Of a stretch of 64,000 nucleotides of DNA, positions 7,587 to 15,894 are shown one piece after another. Source of the stretch: JBCCJA01 sp039045975 (lineage in GTDB: Bacteria > Planctomycetota > Planctomycetia > Planctomycetales > Planctomycetaceae); assembly GCA_039045975.1 (NCBI GenBank), contig JBCCJA010000004.1, forward strand, positions 1 to 64,000. Reading direction: 5' to 3'. A program made the translations under genes and the position numbers. How positions within the stretch are numbered: the stretch's first letter is position 1; each line of letters opens with the position of its first letter. The notes under the pieces were generated by a model. It had not been told where the DNA came from, ran no database searches, and was given only the letters and a program-made list of their open reading frames with translations.

Positions 7587-9149
7587 ATGAGCGTTCCTGT
7601 CAAACACGGGGTTTCTTGGGTTTCCGGGTTGGCCGTCGGCGCGTTGATCGCCGGCACGGTCGGCGTGCTCGCCCAACAGAGCGGCGTGGAGCAGACGCCG
7701 ACGGGTCCGGACCTCTACCGCTCGGAGGCGGCCCGGGCGGCCGTCGCGGACGCTCGCGGGCTGTCGGCCGCGTTCCGGGACGTCGCCGACGCGGTCCTGC
7801 CGGCGATCGTGTCGATCGAAGCCGAGGGCGCGGCACGACGCGTGTCGATCGGCGACGGCGAGATCCCGGAAGAGTTCTTCCGTAACAGCCCGTTCGGCGA
7901 CGACCCGAGGCTCCGCGAGCTGTTCCGCCGCCGCCAGCGGGGCGGGACGCGGATGATCCCGCCGCGGCGGTCGAAAGGTTCGGGCTTCGTGATCGACGCC
8001 CGCGAAGGCATCGTGCTGACGAACAGTCACGTCGTCGCCGACGCCGACGAGGTGACCGTCCGCCTGCACGACGGCCGGGAACTCGTCGCCGAGGAGGTGC
8101 TCACCGACCCGCGGACCGACGTCGCGGTCGTGCGGATCGAGCCCGACGGCCTGACCGAAGTGCCGCTCGGGGACAGCGACTCGGCCCGGATCGGCGACTG
8201 GGTGCTCGCGTTCGGGAGCCCCTTCGGCCTCGACATGTCGGTGACGGCCGGGATCGTCTCGGCGAAGGGCCGCGGGCCGGGCATCAACGACCGCGAGGAC
8301 TACATCCAGACCGACGCTGCCGTGAACCCGGGCAACAGCGGCGGCCCGCTCGTCGACCTGTCGGGACGCGTCGTCGGTATCAACACGGCGATCTCGTCGC
8401 GGTCGGGGGGTTATGACGGGATCGCGTTCGCGATCCCGGTGCGGATGGCGAAATGGGTCGCCGACCAACTCGTCGACTCGGGCGAGGTAAAGCGGGCCTA
8501 CCTCGGCGTCGCGATCCAGGACATTGACGGCGATCTGGCCGATGAGTTCGGCATTGAAGTGCCGCGGGGCGCGATCGTGACGAAAATCTTCGACGGCTCG
8601 CCGGCGGCGAACGCGGGCCTGAAAGTCGGCGACGTGATCGTCCGCCTGAACGGTCGGGAGGTCACCGGCCCGAAGAAGCTGCAGGTCGTTGTCGAGGAGT
8701 TGCGGATCGGCTCGACGTACGAGATCGAGGTCGTCCGCGACGGCCGGCTGACGGTGATCCCGATCTCGTTCCGCGAAATGCCGACCGACTTCGGCCTCGC
8801 CGAAGCCGACTCCCCGGACGGCCCGTCCGACGAACGGGGCGAAGAGCCCGAGTCGACGATGGTCGACGAACTCGGCCTCGAACTCGGCACGCTCGACGAC
8901 GCGACGGCCGAGGGGCTCGGTTATCCGGAAGGCACGACGGGCCTGCTCGTGACGGCGGTCGTGAACGGCGGACCGGCCGACCGGGCGGGGCTCCGCGCGG
9001 GCATGGTGCTGACGCGGGTCGGGCTGACGGAAGTCGTCACGCCGGACGACTTCGTCGCGGCCGTCGACGCGTCGCCCGACGGCGACAGCGTGCTGCTGCT
9101 CGTCGCGACGCCGCGGGGCACGCGGTTCGTGAAGGTCGAGCGTGACTGA
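7587..9149 (+). CDS. HtrA/Deg family serine endoprotease with two PDZ domains
   Basis: Periplasmic or membrane-anchored quality-control protease of the DegP/DegQ/DegS type. The 520 residues begin with an N-terminal signal/anchor (about 8-30, WVSGLAVGALIAGTVGVLA). A trypsin-like domain carries the triad His148 (LTNSHVVADAD), Asp178 (RTDVAVVRIE) and Ser251 (VNPGNSGGPL). PDZ1 starts near AYLGVAIQDI and a second, more divergent PDZ lies near the C-terminus (GLLVTAVVNGGPADRAGL). The start at 7587 places the hydrophobic segment right after the N-terminus; the upstream extension is Arg-rich and unlikely. The gene ends at a clear intrinsic terminator. Which Deg paralogue it is cannot be decided. Confidence 0.93.
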   Translation: MSVPVKHGVSWVSGLAVGALIAGTVGVLAQQSGVEQTPTGPDLYRSEAARAAVADARGLSAAFRDVADAVLPAIVSIEAEGAARRVSIGDGEIPEEFFRNSPFGDDPRLRELFRRRQRGGTRMIPPRRSKGSGFVIDAREGIVLTNSHVVADADEVTVRLHDGRELVAEEVLTDPRTDVAVVRIEPDGLTEVPLGDSDSARIGDWVLAFGSPFGLDMSVTAGIVSAKGRGPGINDREDYIQTDAAVNPGNSGGPLVDLSGRVVGINTAISSRSGGYDGIAFAIPVRMAKWVADQLVDSGEVKRAYLGVAIQDIDGDLADEFGIEVPRGAIVTKIFDGSPAANAGLKVGDVIVRLNGREVTGPKKLQVVVEELRIGSTYEIEVVRDGRLTVIPISFREMPTDFGLAEADSPDGPSDERGEEPESTMVDELGLELGTLDDATAEGLGYPEGTTGLLVTAVVNGGPADRAGLRAGMVLTRVGLTEVVTPDDFVAAVDASPDGDSVLLLVATPRGTRFVKVERD

Positions 9150-9176
9150 CGACTCGCCCGTCTGACCGATGATCTC

Positions 9177-9207
9177 GACCCGGCTGGCAACCCGGCCGGG
9201 TCTTTTT
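9177..9207 (+). terminator. Intrinsic terminator after the HtrA gene
   Basis: Stem GACCCGGC (9177-9184) pairs with GCCGGGTC (9195-9202) across a 10-nt loop and is followed by TTTTTG. It lies 27 nt after the stop codon and separates htrA from the rhomboid gene. Confidence 0.85.
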
Positions 9208-9288
9208 GTTCGGAACCGAGGTCCGCGTTTCGTCGCGGCCGCCCGCGCGGCTACCGTTTGGCAAACACACGCACCGCGTCGGGGACCC

Positions 9289-10251
9289 ATGCGAAAAATC
9301 GGAGAAGTGCCCGACCCGGCGGCGGCGGAGCGGTTCGTCGACGTGATGACCGCGCGCGAGGTCGCGGTCCGGATCGACCGGCCGTCGGACGACTCACCCG
9401 CCGAAGTCTGGGTCGTCGACGAAGACCGCCGCGAGGAGGCGTCGGCGACACTCGCCCGGTTTCTGGAGAACCCCGACTCCGCCGAATTCGACGGGGCCGA
9501 CGCGGCCGCCGCCGACGTCCGCCGTCGGCAAGATGCGGCCGTGACGGCCCGGGCGAAACTGGTCCGCCAGACGGCGTGGCGTCGTCCGATCTGGCAGCGG
9601 GTGCCGGTCACGGTCGCGATGATCGGGGCGTGCGTCGCGATCGCGGCGGTGACGATGTTCGGGAAATCATCACCGGCGGTGATGCAGGCGTTGTACATCG
9701 CCCCTTACGAGGTCGACGGCGGGATGATCCGCTGGGCCGGCCTGTCGGCGATCACGGGCGGAGAGGTGTGGCGGCTGGTGACCCCGGCGTTCCTGCACCT
9801 CGGCCCGCTGCACCTGCTGTTCAACATGATGTGGCTGTGGTCGCTCGGCGGACCGATCGAAATCCGGCGCGGCCGTGTCCGGCTGATCCTGCTGGTCGTC
9901 GGCATCGCGGCGGTCTCGAACGTCTCCGAGTACTACGTCGACCTCGACCTGCGGACGGTGACGCGTGGCGGCTCGCTGATCGGGTTCGACGAGAGCCCGC
10001 TGTTCGGAGGGATGTCGGGCGTGGTGTACGGCCTGGTCGGCTACATCTGGACGCGTTCGAAGCTGAGCCCGACCGCCGGCCTGTATCTGCCACGGCAGAC
10101 GATGGCGTGGATGTTGATCTGGTTCGTGATCTGCCTGACGGGCTTGGTCGGACCGGTCGCGAACGTGGCGCACGGCGTCGGGCTGCTCGCCGGGTTCGGG
10201 TTCGGGCAGATCTCGGTGTGGCTCGAGGGCACGCCGCTCGGGAAGCGGTGA
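9289..10251 (+). CDS. Rhomboid-family intramembrane serine protease (GlpG-like)
   Basis: Cleaves transmembrane substrates within the bilayer. The 320 residues begin with a soluble N-terminal domain (about 1-95) that resembles the cytoplasmic domain of GlpG, followed by about six membrane segments. The rhomboid signatures are present: a WR motif in loop 1 (WRLVTPAFLH), HLLFN in TM2 (His175, Asn179), GGMSGVVYG with nucleophile Ser243, and AHGVGLLAG with catalytic His295. The start at 9289 gives the compact GlpG-like N-terminus; the open frame upstream adds Arg-rich residues. The stop overlaps the GTG of the next gene by 4 nt, so the two proteins are probably made together. Confidence 0.92.
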   Translation: MRKIGEVPDPAAAERFVDVMTAREVAVRIDRPSDDSPAEVWVVDEDRREEASATLARFLENPDSAEFDGADAAAADVRRRQDAAVTARAKLVRQTAWRRPIWQRVPVTVAMIGACVAIAAVTMFGKSSPAVMQALYIAPYEVDGGMIRWAGLSAITGGEVWRLVTPAFLHLGPLHLLFNMMWLWSLGGPIEIRRGRVRLILLVVGIAAVSNVSEYYVDLDLRTVTRGGSLIGFDESPLFGGMSGVVYGLVGYIWTRSKLSPTAGLYLPRQTMAWMLIWFVICLTGLVGPVANVAHGVGLLAGFGFGQISVWLEGTPLGKR

Positions 10252-10748
10252 CGGTGGACGACGGCGACCTCGAAGCGACCGCGTATCACGAAGCGGGCCA
10301 CGCGGTGATGACGGTCCGGCTCGGCGGCGAGGTCGTCTCGGTGACGGTCGACCCCGACCGGGACGACGGCCCGCGTCGGACGGGCGACCTGACGACCCGT
10401 TGGCGACGGGCCGCCCCCGACCGGGCCGCGGCGGTCGAGCGGGACGTGCTCGTCGCGCTCGCCGGCCCGGTCGCAGAGATGCACTACACCGGCGAGGCGT
10501 TCCATCCTGCGGCGGTCGCGGAGTGGTCGGCCGATTGGGCGACGGCCGACGCCGTCTCCGCCGCCGAGTTTCCCGAACGGGCCAAGCGGACGGCCTACCT
10601 CGAACGCGTCACGCGGGAGCTGTACGCGGTCTTCGGGCAAGAGCGGCTGTGGCAAGCGGTCGCGGGGGTCGCGGACGAATTGCTCGCGCACGAGACGCTC
10701 GAAGACGACGAGGTCCGGGCCGTCGTCGAGGTCTGGCTGCGGGCCTGA
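10248..10748 (+). CDS. Stand-alone FtsH-peptidase-like (M41-type) zinc metalloprotease domain
   Basis: A 166-residue protein made of a peptidase-like domain only. It begins EATAYHEAGHAVMTVRLGG, with HEAGH at residues 14-18 as in the M41 peptidase domain of FtsH. It continues with LVALAGPVAEMHYTG and SADWATADAVS, where FtsH has its AAE segment and the Asp-containing third-ligand segment. There is no AAA ATPase module and no membrane segment. The GTG at 10248 overlaps the rhomboid stop by 4 nt; a second GTG at 10254 is also possible. ATP-independent peptidase activity, or a role as partner of the rhomboid protease, is inference. Confidence 0.75.
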   Translation: MTVDDGDLEATAYHEAGHAVMTVRLGGEVVSVTVDPDRDDGPRRTGDLTTRWRRAAPDRAAAVERDVLVALAGPVAEMHYTGEAFHPAAVAEWSADWATADAVSAAEFPERAKRTAYLERVTRELYAVFGQERLWQAVAGVADELLAHETLEDDEVRAVVEVWLRA

Positions 10749-10750
10749 GG

Positions 10751-10799
10751 CGGCCCGTCTCTTGGCAACCGATCGGCGATGCGTCGGGCCGCTTGCCAA
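10751..10799 (+). promoter_or_regulatory. Interleaved inverted repeats upstream of the sulfatase
   Basis: Within 49 nt there are two perfect 7-nt complementary pairs that interleave: CGGCCCG (10751) with CGGGCCG (10785), and TTGGCAA (10762) with TTGCCAA (10793). In RNA this order permits an H-type pseudoknot; in DNA the TTGGCAA pair could be an operator. It lies between the metalloprotease stop and the sulfatase start. Function unknown. Confidence 0.35.
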
Positions 10800-10854
10800 T
10801 GCCTCTCGAATGCATCGATATTGATTTGAAACCCCGACTCTTTTTCACCCGCCC

Positions 10855-12288
10855 ATGCACCGCCGCCTCTGCTTGTTGATTCCCGCACTGCTCTTGCTGG
10901 TCGGCGTCGCGCGGGCGGCCGACGGACCGAATTCGGGCGGACCGCCGAACGTCGTGATCGTGTTCGCCGACGATCTCGGTTACGGCGACTTCGGCTGCTT
11001 CGGCTCGAAGACGAACCCGACGCCGCACATCGACAGGCTCGCAGAAGAAGGGGCGATGCTGACCGACTTTCTGGTCGGGCAGGCGGTCTGTTCCGCGTCG
11101 CGGGCGGCGTTGCTGACGGGGCGGTATCCGTCCCGTGTCGGGGTGTACGGCGCGTTCGGCCCCGGCTCCGAGGGGATGGCGGCCGAAGAGGTCACGCTGG
11201 CCGAACTGCTCAAGACCGCCGGGTACGCGACCGGCTGTTTCGGCAAGTGGCACCTCGGCGACGTCGACGGCCATTGGCCGACCGACCAGGGCTTCGACGA
11301 GTACTACGGGCTGCCCTACTCGAACGACATGTGGACCGCCGACCCGCGATTCCCGCTGTGGCCGAAGGGCCGGCGGAACTGGTACAGCCGCTTCCCCGAC
11401 CTGCCGCTCGTCGCCGGCACGGCCGAAGACGGAATTTCGGTCGTGAACGCCGACGTGCAGGCGGCGGACCAAGCCGAGCTGACCGCTTCGTATACGTCCC
11501 GCGCGGTCGACTTCATCGAGCGTCACGCCGACGGCCCGTTCTTCTGCTACGTGCCGCACTCGATGCCGCACGTGCCGATCTACGCCAGCGAACGCTTCGC
11601 GGGGTCGACCGGCAACGGCGTGTACGCCGACGTGATCGCCGAGATCGACTGGTCGGTCGGCGAGATCGTCGCGACGCTCGACCGACTCGGCCTGTCTGAC
11701 AACACCTGGGTCGTCGTCACGTCCGACAACGGGCCGTGGCTGGAGTTCGGTAACCACGCCGGTTCGTCCGGGCCGCTCCGCGAGGGCAAGCAGACGTCGT
11801 TCGACGGGGGTTGTCGCGTGCCCTGCGTCATGCGGTGGCCCGGCGTGATCCCGGCCGGCGTCACGATCGACACGCTGACGTCGACGATGGACCTGCTTCC
11901 GACCGTTGCTGCAGCCGCGGGCATCGCCCTGCCCGGCGACCGGGTCATCGACGGGCACGACATCACGCCCGTCTTGGGCGGCGAGACCGACGTGACGCCG
12001 TGGGACGCGTTCTACTGTTACTGGGGCCTGAACCTGCAGGCGATCCGCACCGAGGACTGGAAGCTACACCGCCCGCACCGCTTCAAGACGATCATCGAAC
12101 CGGGCATCGACGGGATCCCGGGCAAGACCCGTCAGATCGACCTCGGCCTGTCGCTGTTCGACATGCGAAACGGCGTCGGCGAGCGGGTCGACGTCGCGGC
12201 CGATCACCCCGACGTCGTCGCCCGCCTGCAGGCCCACGCCGATGAGGCGATCGCGTTGTTCGGCGACGAGACGAAGCGGCCGCGATAG
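10855..12288 (+). CDS. Exported type I sulfatase (formylglycine-dependent)
   Basis: Hydrolyses sulfate esters, probably of sulfated polysaccharides; planctomycetes carry many such enzymes. The 477 residues start with a signal peptide (cleavage after about 22, VARAAD). The alkaline-phosphatase-like fold starts with VVIVFADDLGYGDFGCFG, whose Asp pair binds calcium. The formylglycine signature CSASRAALLTGRYPSR is intact, with Cys as the residue to be oxidised. GKWHLG and VVTSDNGPWLE follow. The maturation enzyme is not in the window. It stands alone, preceded by a 106-nt spacer with unusual inverted repeats and followed by a repeat-rich spacer. The substrate is not predictable. Confidence 0.92.
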   Translation: MHRRLCLLIPALLLLVGVARAADGPNSGGPPNVVIVFADDLGYGDFGCFGSKTNPTPHIDRLAEEGAMLTDFLVGQAVCSASRAALLTGRYPSRVGVYGAFGPGSEGMAAEEVTLAELLKTAGYATGCFGKWHLGDVDGHWPTDQGFDEYYGLPYSNDMWTADPRFPLWPKGRRNWYSRFPDLPLVAGTAEDGISVVNADVQAADQAELTASYTSRAVDFIERHADGPFFCYVPHSMPHVPIYASERFAGSTGNGVYADVIAEIDWSVGEIVATLDRLGLSDNTWVVVTSDNGPWLEFGNHAGSSGPLREGKQTSFDGGCRVPCVMRWPGVIPAGVTIDTLTSTMDLLPTVAAAAGIALPGDRVIDGHDITPVLGGETDVTPWDAFYCYWGLNLQAIRTEDWKLHRPHRFKTIIEPGIDGIPGKTRQIDLGLSLFDMRNGVGERVDVAADHPDVVARLQAHADEAIALFGDETKRPR

Positions 12289-12345
12289 CTGAGGGCCGGG
12301 GCTCGCACGTGATCGACGATGACCGGGCGAGGCGGTGTGGACTCT

Positions 12346-12457
12346 CCCTCTCCTCCGCGTCGGGGGAGAGGGCCGGGGTGAGGGGGGTCACGGCGGGTCT
12401 TTCGCGAGACAGCCGGCGCCTCAAATGCGGAATCGAACGGCTCGCCAGACCGCCGCT
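12346..12457. repeat. Intergenic palindromic repeat, copy A
   Basis: About 112 bp containing the hairpin CCCTCTCC...GGAGAGGG, then GGCCGGGGTGAGGGG and a tail with GCGAGAC...CGAACGGCT...CCGCCGCT. Copy B at 12540-12649 repeats the same order in the same orientation with scattered differences. Confidence 0.85.
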
Positions 12458-12503
12458 GTTTGCGGGAGCCCGGCCGAGGCCCCCTCATCTGCCCTCCGGG
12501 CAT

Positions 12504-12528
12504 CTTCTCCCCCTGCGAGGGGGAGAAG
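12504..12528. repeat. Palindrome between the two repeat copies
   Basis: Perfect 10-bp inverted repeat CTTCTCCCCC, loop TGCGA, GGGGGAGAAG, preceded by GCCCTCCGGGC, another short palindrome. Its sequence is related to the hairpin in the flanking copies. Confidence 0.85.
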
Positions 12529-12539
12529 GGTCACATTCC

Positions 12540-12649
12540 CCCTCTCCCCCGCGTCGGGGAGAGGGCCGGGGTGAGGGGGACACCGCGGGTCTTTGCGAGA
12601 CGGCCGGGGTCTCGCATACGGGAGACGAACGGCTTGAGAGGCCGCCGCT
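12540..12649. repeat. Intergenic palindromic repeat, copy B
   Basis: Second copy of the 12346-12457 element, with hairpin CCCTCTCC...GGAGAGGG and the same downstream tail. It ends 6 nt before the stop of the PHP gene. The whole 12289-12655 spacer is repeat DNA with no gene. Confidence 0.85.
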
Positions 12650-12655
12650 ACCACG

Positions 12656-13399
12656 CTATGCGACGTCGCCGAGGATCTCCCGCGGCCTCTCGGCGAGTAG
12701 GCGGCGGACGGCGTCGTCTCCGGCGCGTGTGCGGACGGCGTCGATCCCGGCGAGCCGGTCTTCGAGGCTGTCGGGGCGGTGCATGTCGACCGCGAGCGTG
12801 AAGTAACGGCCGGCGGACAGATAACGCGTCGCCCGTTCTAACGTGCCCGGCGCGTCGCGGCCGGCGAGCGGTTTCAGATTGCCCTGTAGCAGGACGCCCT
12901 TCGCCGTGAGTCGGTCGAGCAAGGTGTCGAGGGCGTCGTCGTCGCGGTGCGTCATCCGTTCCGGGTGCGCGAGGATCGGGCGATAGCCGTCGGCGAGCAG
13001 GCGGTCGAGCGTCTCCTCGCAGGCGTCGGGCCAGTCGCCGCCGCGGCCCATGTCGCCCCAGTAGTCGGTCAACACGTAGGGGCCGTCGCCGAGCGTCGGC
13101 ACGCCGTGCCGGTCGAGCCATGCCGGTGTTTCCGTACCGAGCCGCAATTCGCCGCCGGTCCACAGGCGGTAGTCGATGCCCTCGTCGGCGAGGACCGACC
13201 GCAGCCGGGCGACGCCGTCGGCGACGGCCGTCGGCGTGACGTGCGGCAGGAACCCGACCGCCATGTGCGACGTACAGACCGTGCCGACGAAGCCCGCCTC
13301 GATCAGCCGGCGGACGCAGGCGAGCGACTCCCCGACGTCGACACAGCCGTCGTCGAGCCCGGGCAGGAGGTGGCTGTGCAGGTCGATGAAGCCGGTCAC
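12656..13399 (-). CDS. PHP-domain phosphatase (CpsB/YwqE tyrosine-phosphatase type)
   Basis: A 247-residue PHP-fold metal-dependent phosphoesterase. The N-terminus FIDLHSHLLPGLDDG matches the metal-binding signature of CpsB/YwqE protein-tyrosine phosphatases. VCTSHMA and ILAHPERMTHRDDD carry further metal-ligand His residues. Relatives control tyrosine phosphorylation of capsule-export kinases, but no such kinase is near; the glycan cluster is 12 kb away. The start is GTG at 13399, whose GTGA overlaps the lipA stop by 4 nt, so it is translated with lipA. Exact substrate unknown. Confidence 0.82.
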   Translation of the reverse strand: MTGFIDLHSHLLPGLDDGCVDVGESLACVRRLIEAGFVGTVCTSHMAVGFLPHVTPTAVADGVARLRSVLADEGIDYRLWTGGELRLGTETPAWLDRHGVPTLGDGPYVLTDYWGDMGRGGDWPDACEETLDRLLADGYRPILAHPERMTHRDDDALDTLLDRLTAKGVLLQGNLKPLAGRDAPGTLERATRYLSAGRYFTLAVDMHRPDSLEDRLAGIDAVRTRAGDDAVRRLLAERPREILGDVA

Positions 13400-14379
13400 C
13401 GACCGAGCACCCCGGCCATCTCGCCGGCGTGGTAGCTGCTCCGCACGAACGGACCGCTCGCGACGAGGCGGTAGCCCATCCGCTTCGCCAGCCGTTCGTA
13501 CTCCTCGAACTCGGCCGGCGGGACGTAGCGTTCGACCGGCAGGTGGTCGCCGGTCGGCTGTAGGTATTGGCCCACCGTGAGCATGTCGCAGCCGACGGCC
13601 CGCAGGTCGGCGAACGTGTCGAGCAGTTCGTCGAACGTCTCGCCGAGGCCGACCATCAGGCCGGTCTTCGTCGGCATGTCCGGGGCACGGTCCTTGACCC
13701 GCTTCAGCAGGTCGAGCGTCCGCTGGTAGTCGGCGTTCTTGCGGACGCGTTCGTAGAGCCGCGGGACGGTCTCGGTGTTGTGGTTGAAGACGTCGGGGCC
13801 GGCGTCGATGACGACGTCGATCGCCGCGACGTCGCCGCGGAAGTCGGGCGTGAGGACTTCGACGGCGGCGTCGGTGTGGCGACGGAGGGCACGGACCGTT
13901 TCGGCCCAGTGCCCGGCCCCGCCGTCGGGCAGGTCGTCGCGGGTGACGCTGGTGACGACAACGTGTTCGAGGCCGAGCCTGGCGGCGGCCTCGGCGACGC
14001 GCTCGGGCTCGTCGAGTTCGAGCGTCTCGGTCTTGCCCTTCTGGATCGAGCAGAAGCCGCACGGCCGCGTGCAGACGTTCCCGCCGATCATGAACGTCGC
14101 GGTTTTATGCGACCAACACTCGGTGCGGTTCGGGCACTTGGCCGACTCGCAGACGGTGTTCAGCCGCAGGTCGGCGACGGTGTCGGCCGTGAACGCCATG
14201 CCGGGCTCGGGCATCGGCCGGCGGAGCCATTCGGGCAGGCGTTGACGCTGCTTGCCGCCGTATCTGCCGAGCGGTTCGACGTTCGACCCGCAGCCGCCCG
14301 ATTTCTTCCGTCCCGCCGGCGTCGGCGCGTCAGGCAGGATGACCAGTTGCGGGGACGTCGGGGCCGTCGCCAGAGACAT
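13396..14379 (-). CDS. lipA: Lipoyl synthase
   Basis: Radical-SAM enzyme that inserts two sulfurs into protein-bound octanoyl groups to make the lipoyl cofactor. Of 327 residues, the auxiliary cluster motif is CESAKCPNRTEC and the radical-SAM motif is CTRPCGFC. The family's LPEWLR lies near residue 52 and the C-terminal RSSYHAGE is present; its Ser is the auxiliary-cluster ligand. All expected cysteines are there, so the enzyme should be active. Its first 50 nt overlap the end of the LipB-like gene, and its stop overlaps the PHP gene start. Confidence 0.96.
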   Translation of the reverse strand: MSLATAPTSPQLVILPDAPTPAGRKKSGGCGSNVEPLGRYGGKQRQRLPEWLRRPMPEPGMAFTADTVADLRLNTVCESAKCPNRTECWSHKTATFMIGGNVCTRPCGFCSIQKGKTETLELDEPERVAEAAARLGLEHVVVTSVTRDDLPDGGAGHWAETVRALRRHTDAAVEVLTPDFRGDVAAIDVVIDAGPDVFNHNTETVPRLYERVRKNADYQRTLDLLKRVKDRAPDMPTKTGLMVGLGETFDELLDTFADLRAVGCDMLTVGQYLQPTGDHLPVERYVPPAEFEEYERLAKRMGYRLVASGPFVRSSYHAGEMAGVLGR

Positions 14380-15082
14380 GGACGAGCTTTCGCGTGCGTC
14401 GGAGGAGCGGATGGGACGTGTAGATATGATGGCGGGCGTAGCCGAGTCGGGCCATCAAATGCTCGATCAGCCGCCCGCGGACCGCGTGCATCGTGAGCGG
14501 CCGGTGCCGCAGGGCCGACAGCGACGTCTGCCGCTCGCCGGAGCCGCTCGGCCGGACGAGCCGCGTCAACGACATCGCGGGCGCGACGTCGACGAACAGA
14601 CCCTGCGACGTCACACCCCAGCGGAGCGACGTGCCGACGGTCGCGAAGCGGCCGAGCCGTCCTTCGATCCCGTCGCCCGAAGCGGTCCAACTCGCCGGGA
14701 CGCGGAGGTCGTCGGCGGTCTCGATGACCGCGTCGCCGAGCCGGTCGACGAACCCGCCGGGCGTCAGGCCGAGACGTTCCATCGGGACGATCACGTATGC
14801 CGCCAGATGTCCCGGCCCGTGCACGACGCAGCCGCCGCCGCGGGCGACGTGGCGGACCGGCATTAGCCGGCTCGCGAAGCCTTCTTCGTCGGTCTCCCAG
14901 TGGGCCCGACTGCCGCCGCGGCCGATTGAAACCGACGGTTGGTGTTCGCAGAGCAGGACGACACCGGTCCTGTCGCCACGGTCGCTGACGTCGAAGACGA
15001 GCCGTTCTTGCAGCGACTGGGCCGCGTCGAAATCGACGGCACCGAGCAGGTAGACCTCAAGCGGGTCGTTCCCGGCCCGCAC
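14330..15082 (-). CDS. LipB-like octanoyltransferase homologue with altered catalytic residues
   Basis: A 250-residue protein of the LipB/BPL-LPL fold directly upstream of lipA. Conserved LipB landmarks are seen: EHQPSVSIGRGG (residues 46-57) and ARGGGCVVHGPGHLAAY (80-96). Aligned with E. coli LipB without gaps over the catalytic segment, the Lys of the KICSLG motif is Arg145 and the Cys of INPCGY is Ser179 (VRPSGSG). The HGLALNV motif reads SQGLFVDV. In E. coli LipB that Lys and Cys carry out acyl transfer. It may be an inactive or repurposed homologue, or use another nucleophile such as Cys85. Its position beside lipA argues for a role in lipoate metabolism. Confidence 0.75.
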   Translation of the reverse strand: MRAGNDPLEVYLLGAVDFDAAQSLQERLVFDVSDRGDRTGVVLLCEHQPSVSIGRGGSRAHWETDEEGFASRLMPVRHVARGGGCVVHGPGHLAAYVIVPMERLGLTPGGFVDRLGDAVIETADDLRVPASWTASGDGIEGRLGRFATVGTSLRWGVTSQGLFVDVAPAMSLTRLVRPSGSGERQTSLSALRHRPLTMHAVRGRLIEHLMARLGYARHHIYTSHPLLRRTRKLVHVSGDGPDVPATGHPA

Positions 15083-15375
15083 CTCCTCAGGAATCTGGCG
15101 GACCGTCTCCGCGGCTAGCCCTGTGACGGGCGGCTCACGGCGGTCTTCGGACGCTGCGACGGTTCGACTCCTGCGGCCCGCGGTTGTGACATCGCCAGAA
15201 CCTCTCGGCTCGCTCGGCTGTCAGTTGTTGTCACGCCCGACATGATATCTGCCCGCCCCGGGACGTGACAGGTCGGTCGCCGTGCCCGCGGCGATCGTGA
15301 CCGCGGGCCGCGGCGGCCGACGCGGGCGAAACGATCAGCGACGAAAGCCGACAGGGTCGCCTGTCGCGGACAGCC

Positions 15376-15894
15376 ATGGCGAAGAAAAAGGCGACGCCGA
15401 CATCGGGCGGAAAAACGTCCAAGGCGGCCGGCAAGCCGGACGCCCACGGCGAGGTCACCGTCGTGACCCGCAACCGCAAGGCGAAGCACGATTACGAGCT
15501 GATCGACAAGCTCGAATGCGGCATGCAGTTGATGGGCAGCGAGGTGAAGTCGATCCGCAACGGCAAGATCGTGATCGACGACGGGTTCGCGCGGGTGCAG
15601 CGGGGCGAGCTGTGGCTGATCAACGTCGACATCGCGGAATATCCGCAGGCGAACTTCATGAACCACGCCCGCCAGCGCGAGCGGAAACTCTTGGTGCGCA
15701 AAGCTCAGCTCCGCAAGCTGATCGACGCGACCCACGACCGGGGCGTGACGCTCGTCCCGCTGCAGGTCCACTTCCGCCGGGGCGTCGCGAAGATCCAGAT
15801 CGCGACCGCGAAGGGCCGCAAGTCGCACGACAAGCGACAGCGGCTGAAACAGAAGGCCGCCGACCGCGAAATCCGCGAAAAGTGGCGACGCTGA
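15376..15894 (+). CDS. smpB: SsrA-binding protein SmpB
   Basis: Binds tmRNA and is essential for trans-translation rescue of stalled ribosomes. The 172 residues have the SmpB pattern: NRKAKHDYELIDKLECGMQL, GSEVKSIRNGKIVIDDGFA, GELWLINVDIAEY, RERKLLVRKAQLRKL, TLVPLQVHF and AKGRKSHDKRQRLK. An extra Lys/Thr-rich N-terminal stretch of about 25 residues precedes the core, and the C-terminal tail is basic (REIREKWRR). I looked for the tmRNA gene nearby and did not find it. The 293-nt upstream spacer contains no gene. Confidence 0.95.
   Translation: MAKKKATPTSGGKTSKAAGKPDAHGEVTVVTRNRKAKHDYELIDKLECGMQLMGSEVKSIRNGKIVIDDGFARVQRGELWLINVDIAEYPQANFMNHARQRERKLLVRKAQLRKLIDATHDRGVTLVPLQVHFRRGVAKIQIATAKGRKSHDKRQRLKQKAADREIREKWRR

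Noticed and set aside
7431..9698. 755-codon open frame opposite the HtrA gene
   Set aside because: Antisense shadow; composition dominated by Arg, Asp and His, and the sense strand encodes a complete HtrA with its triad.
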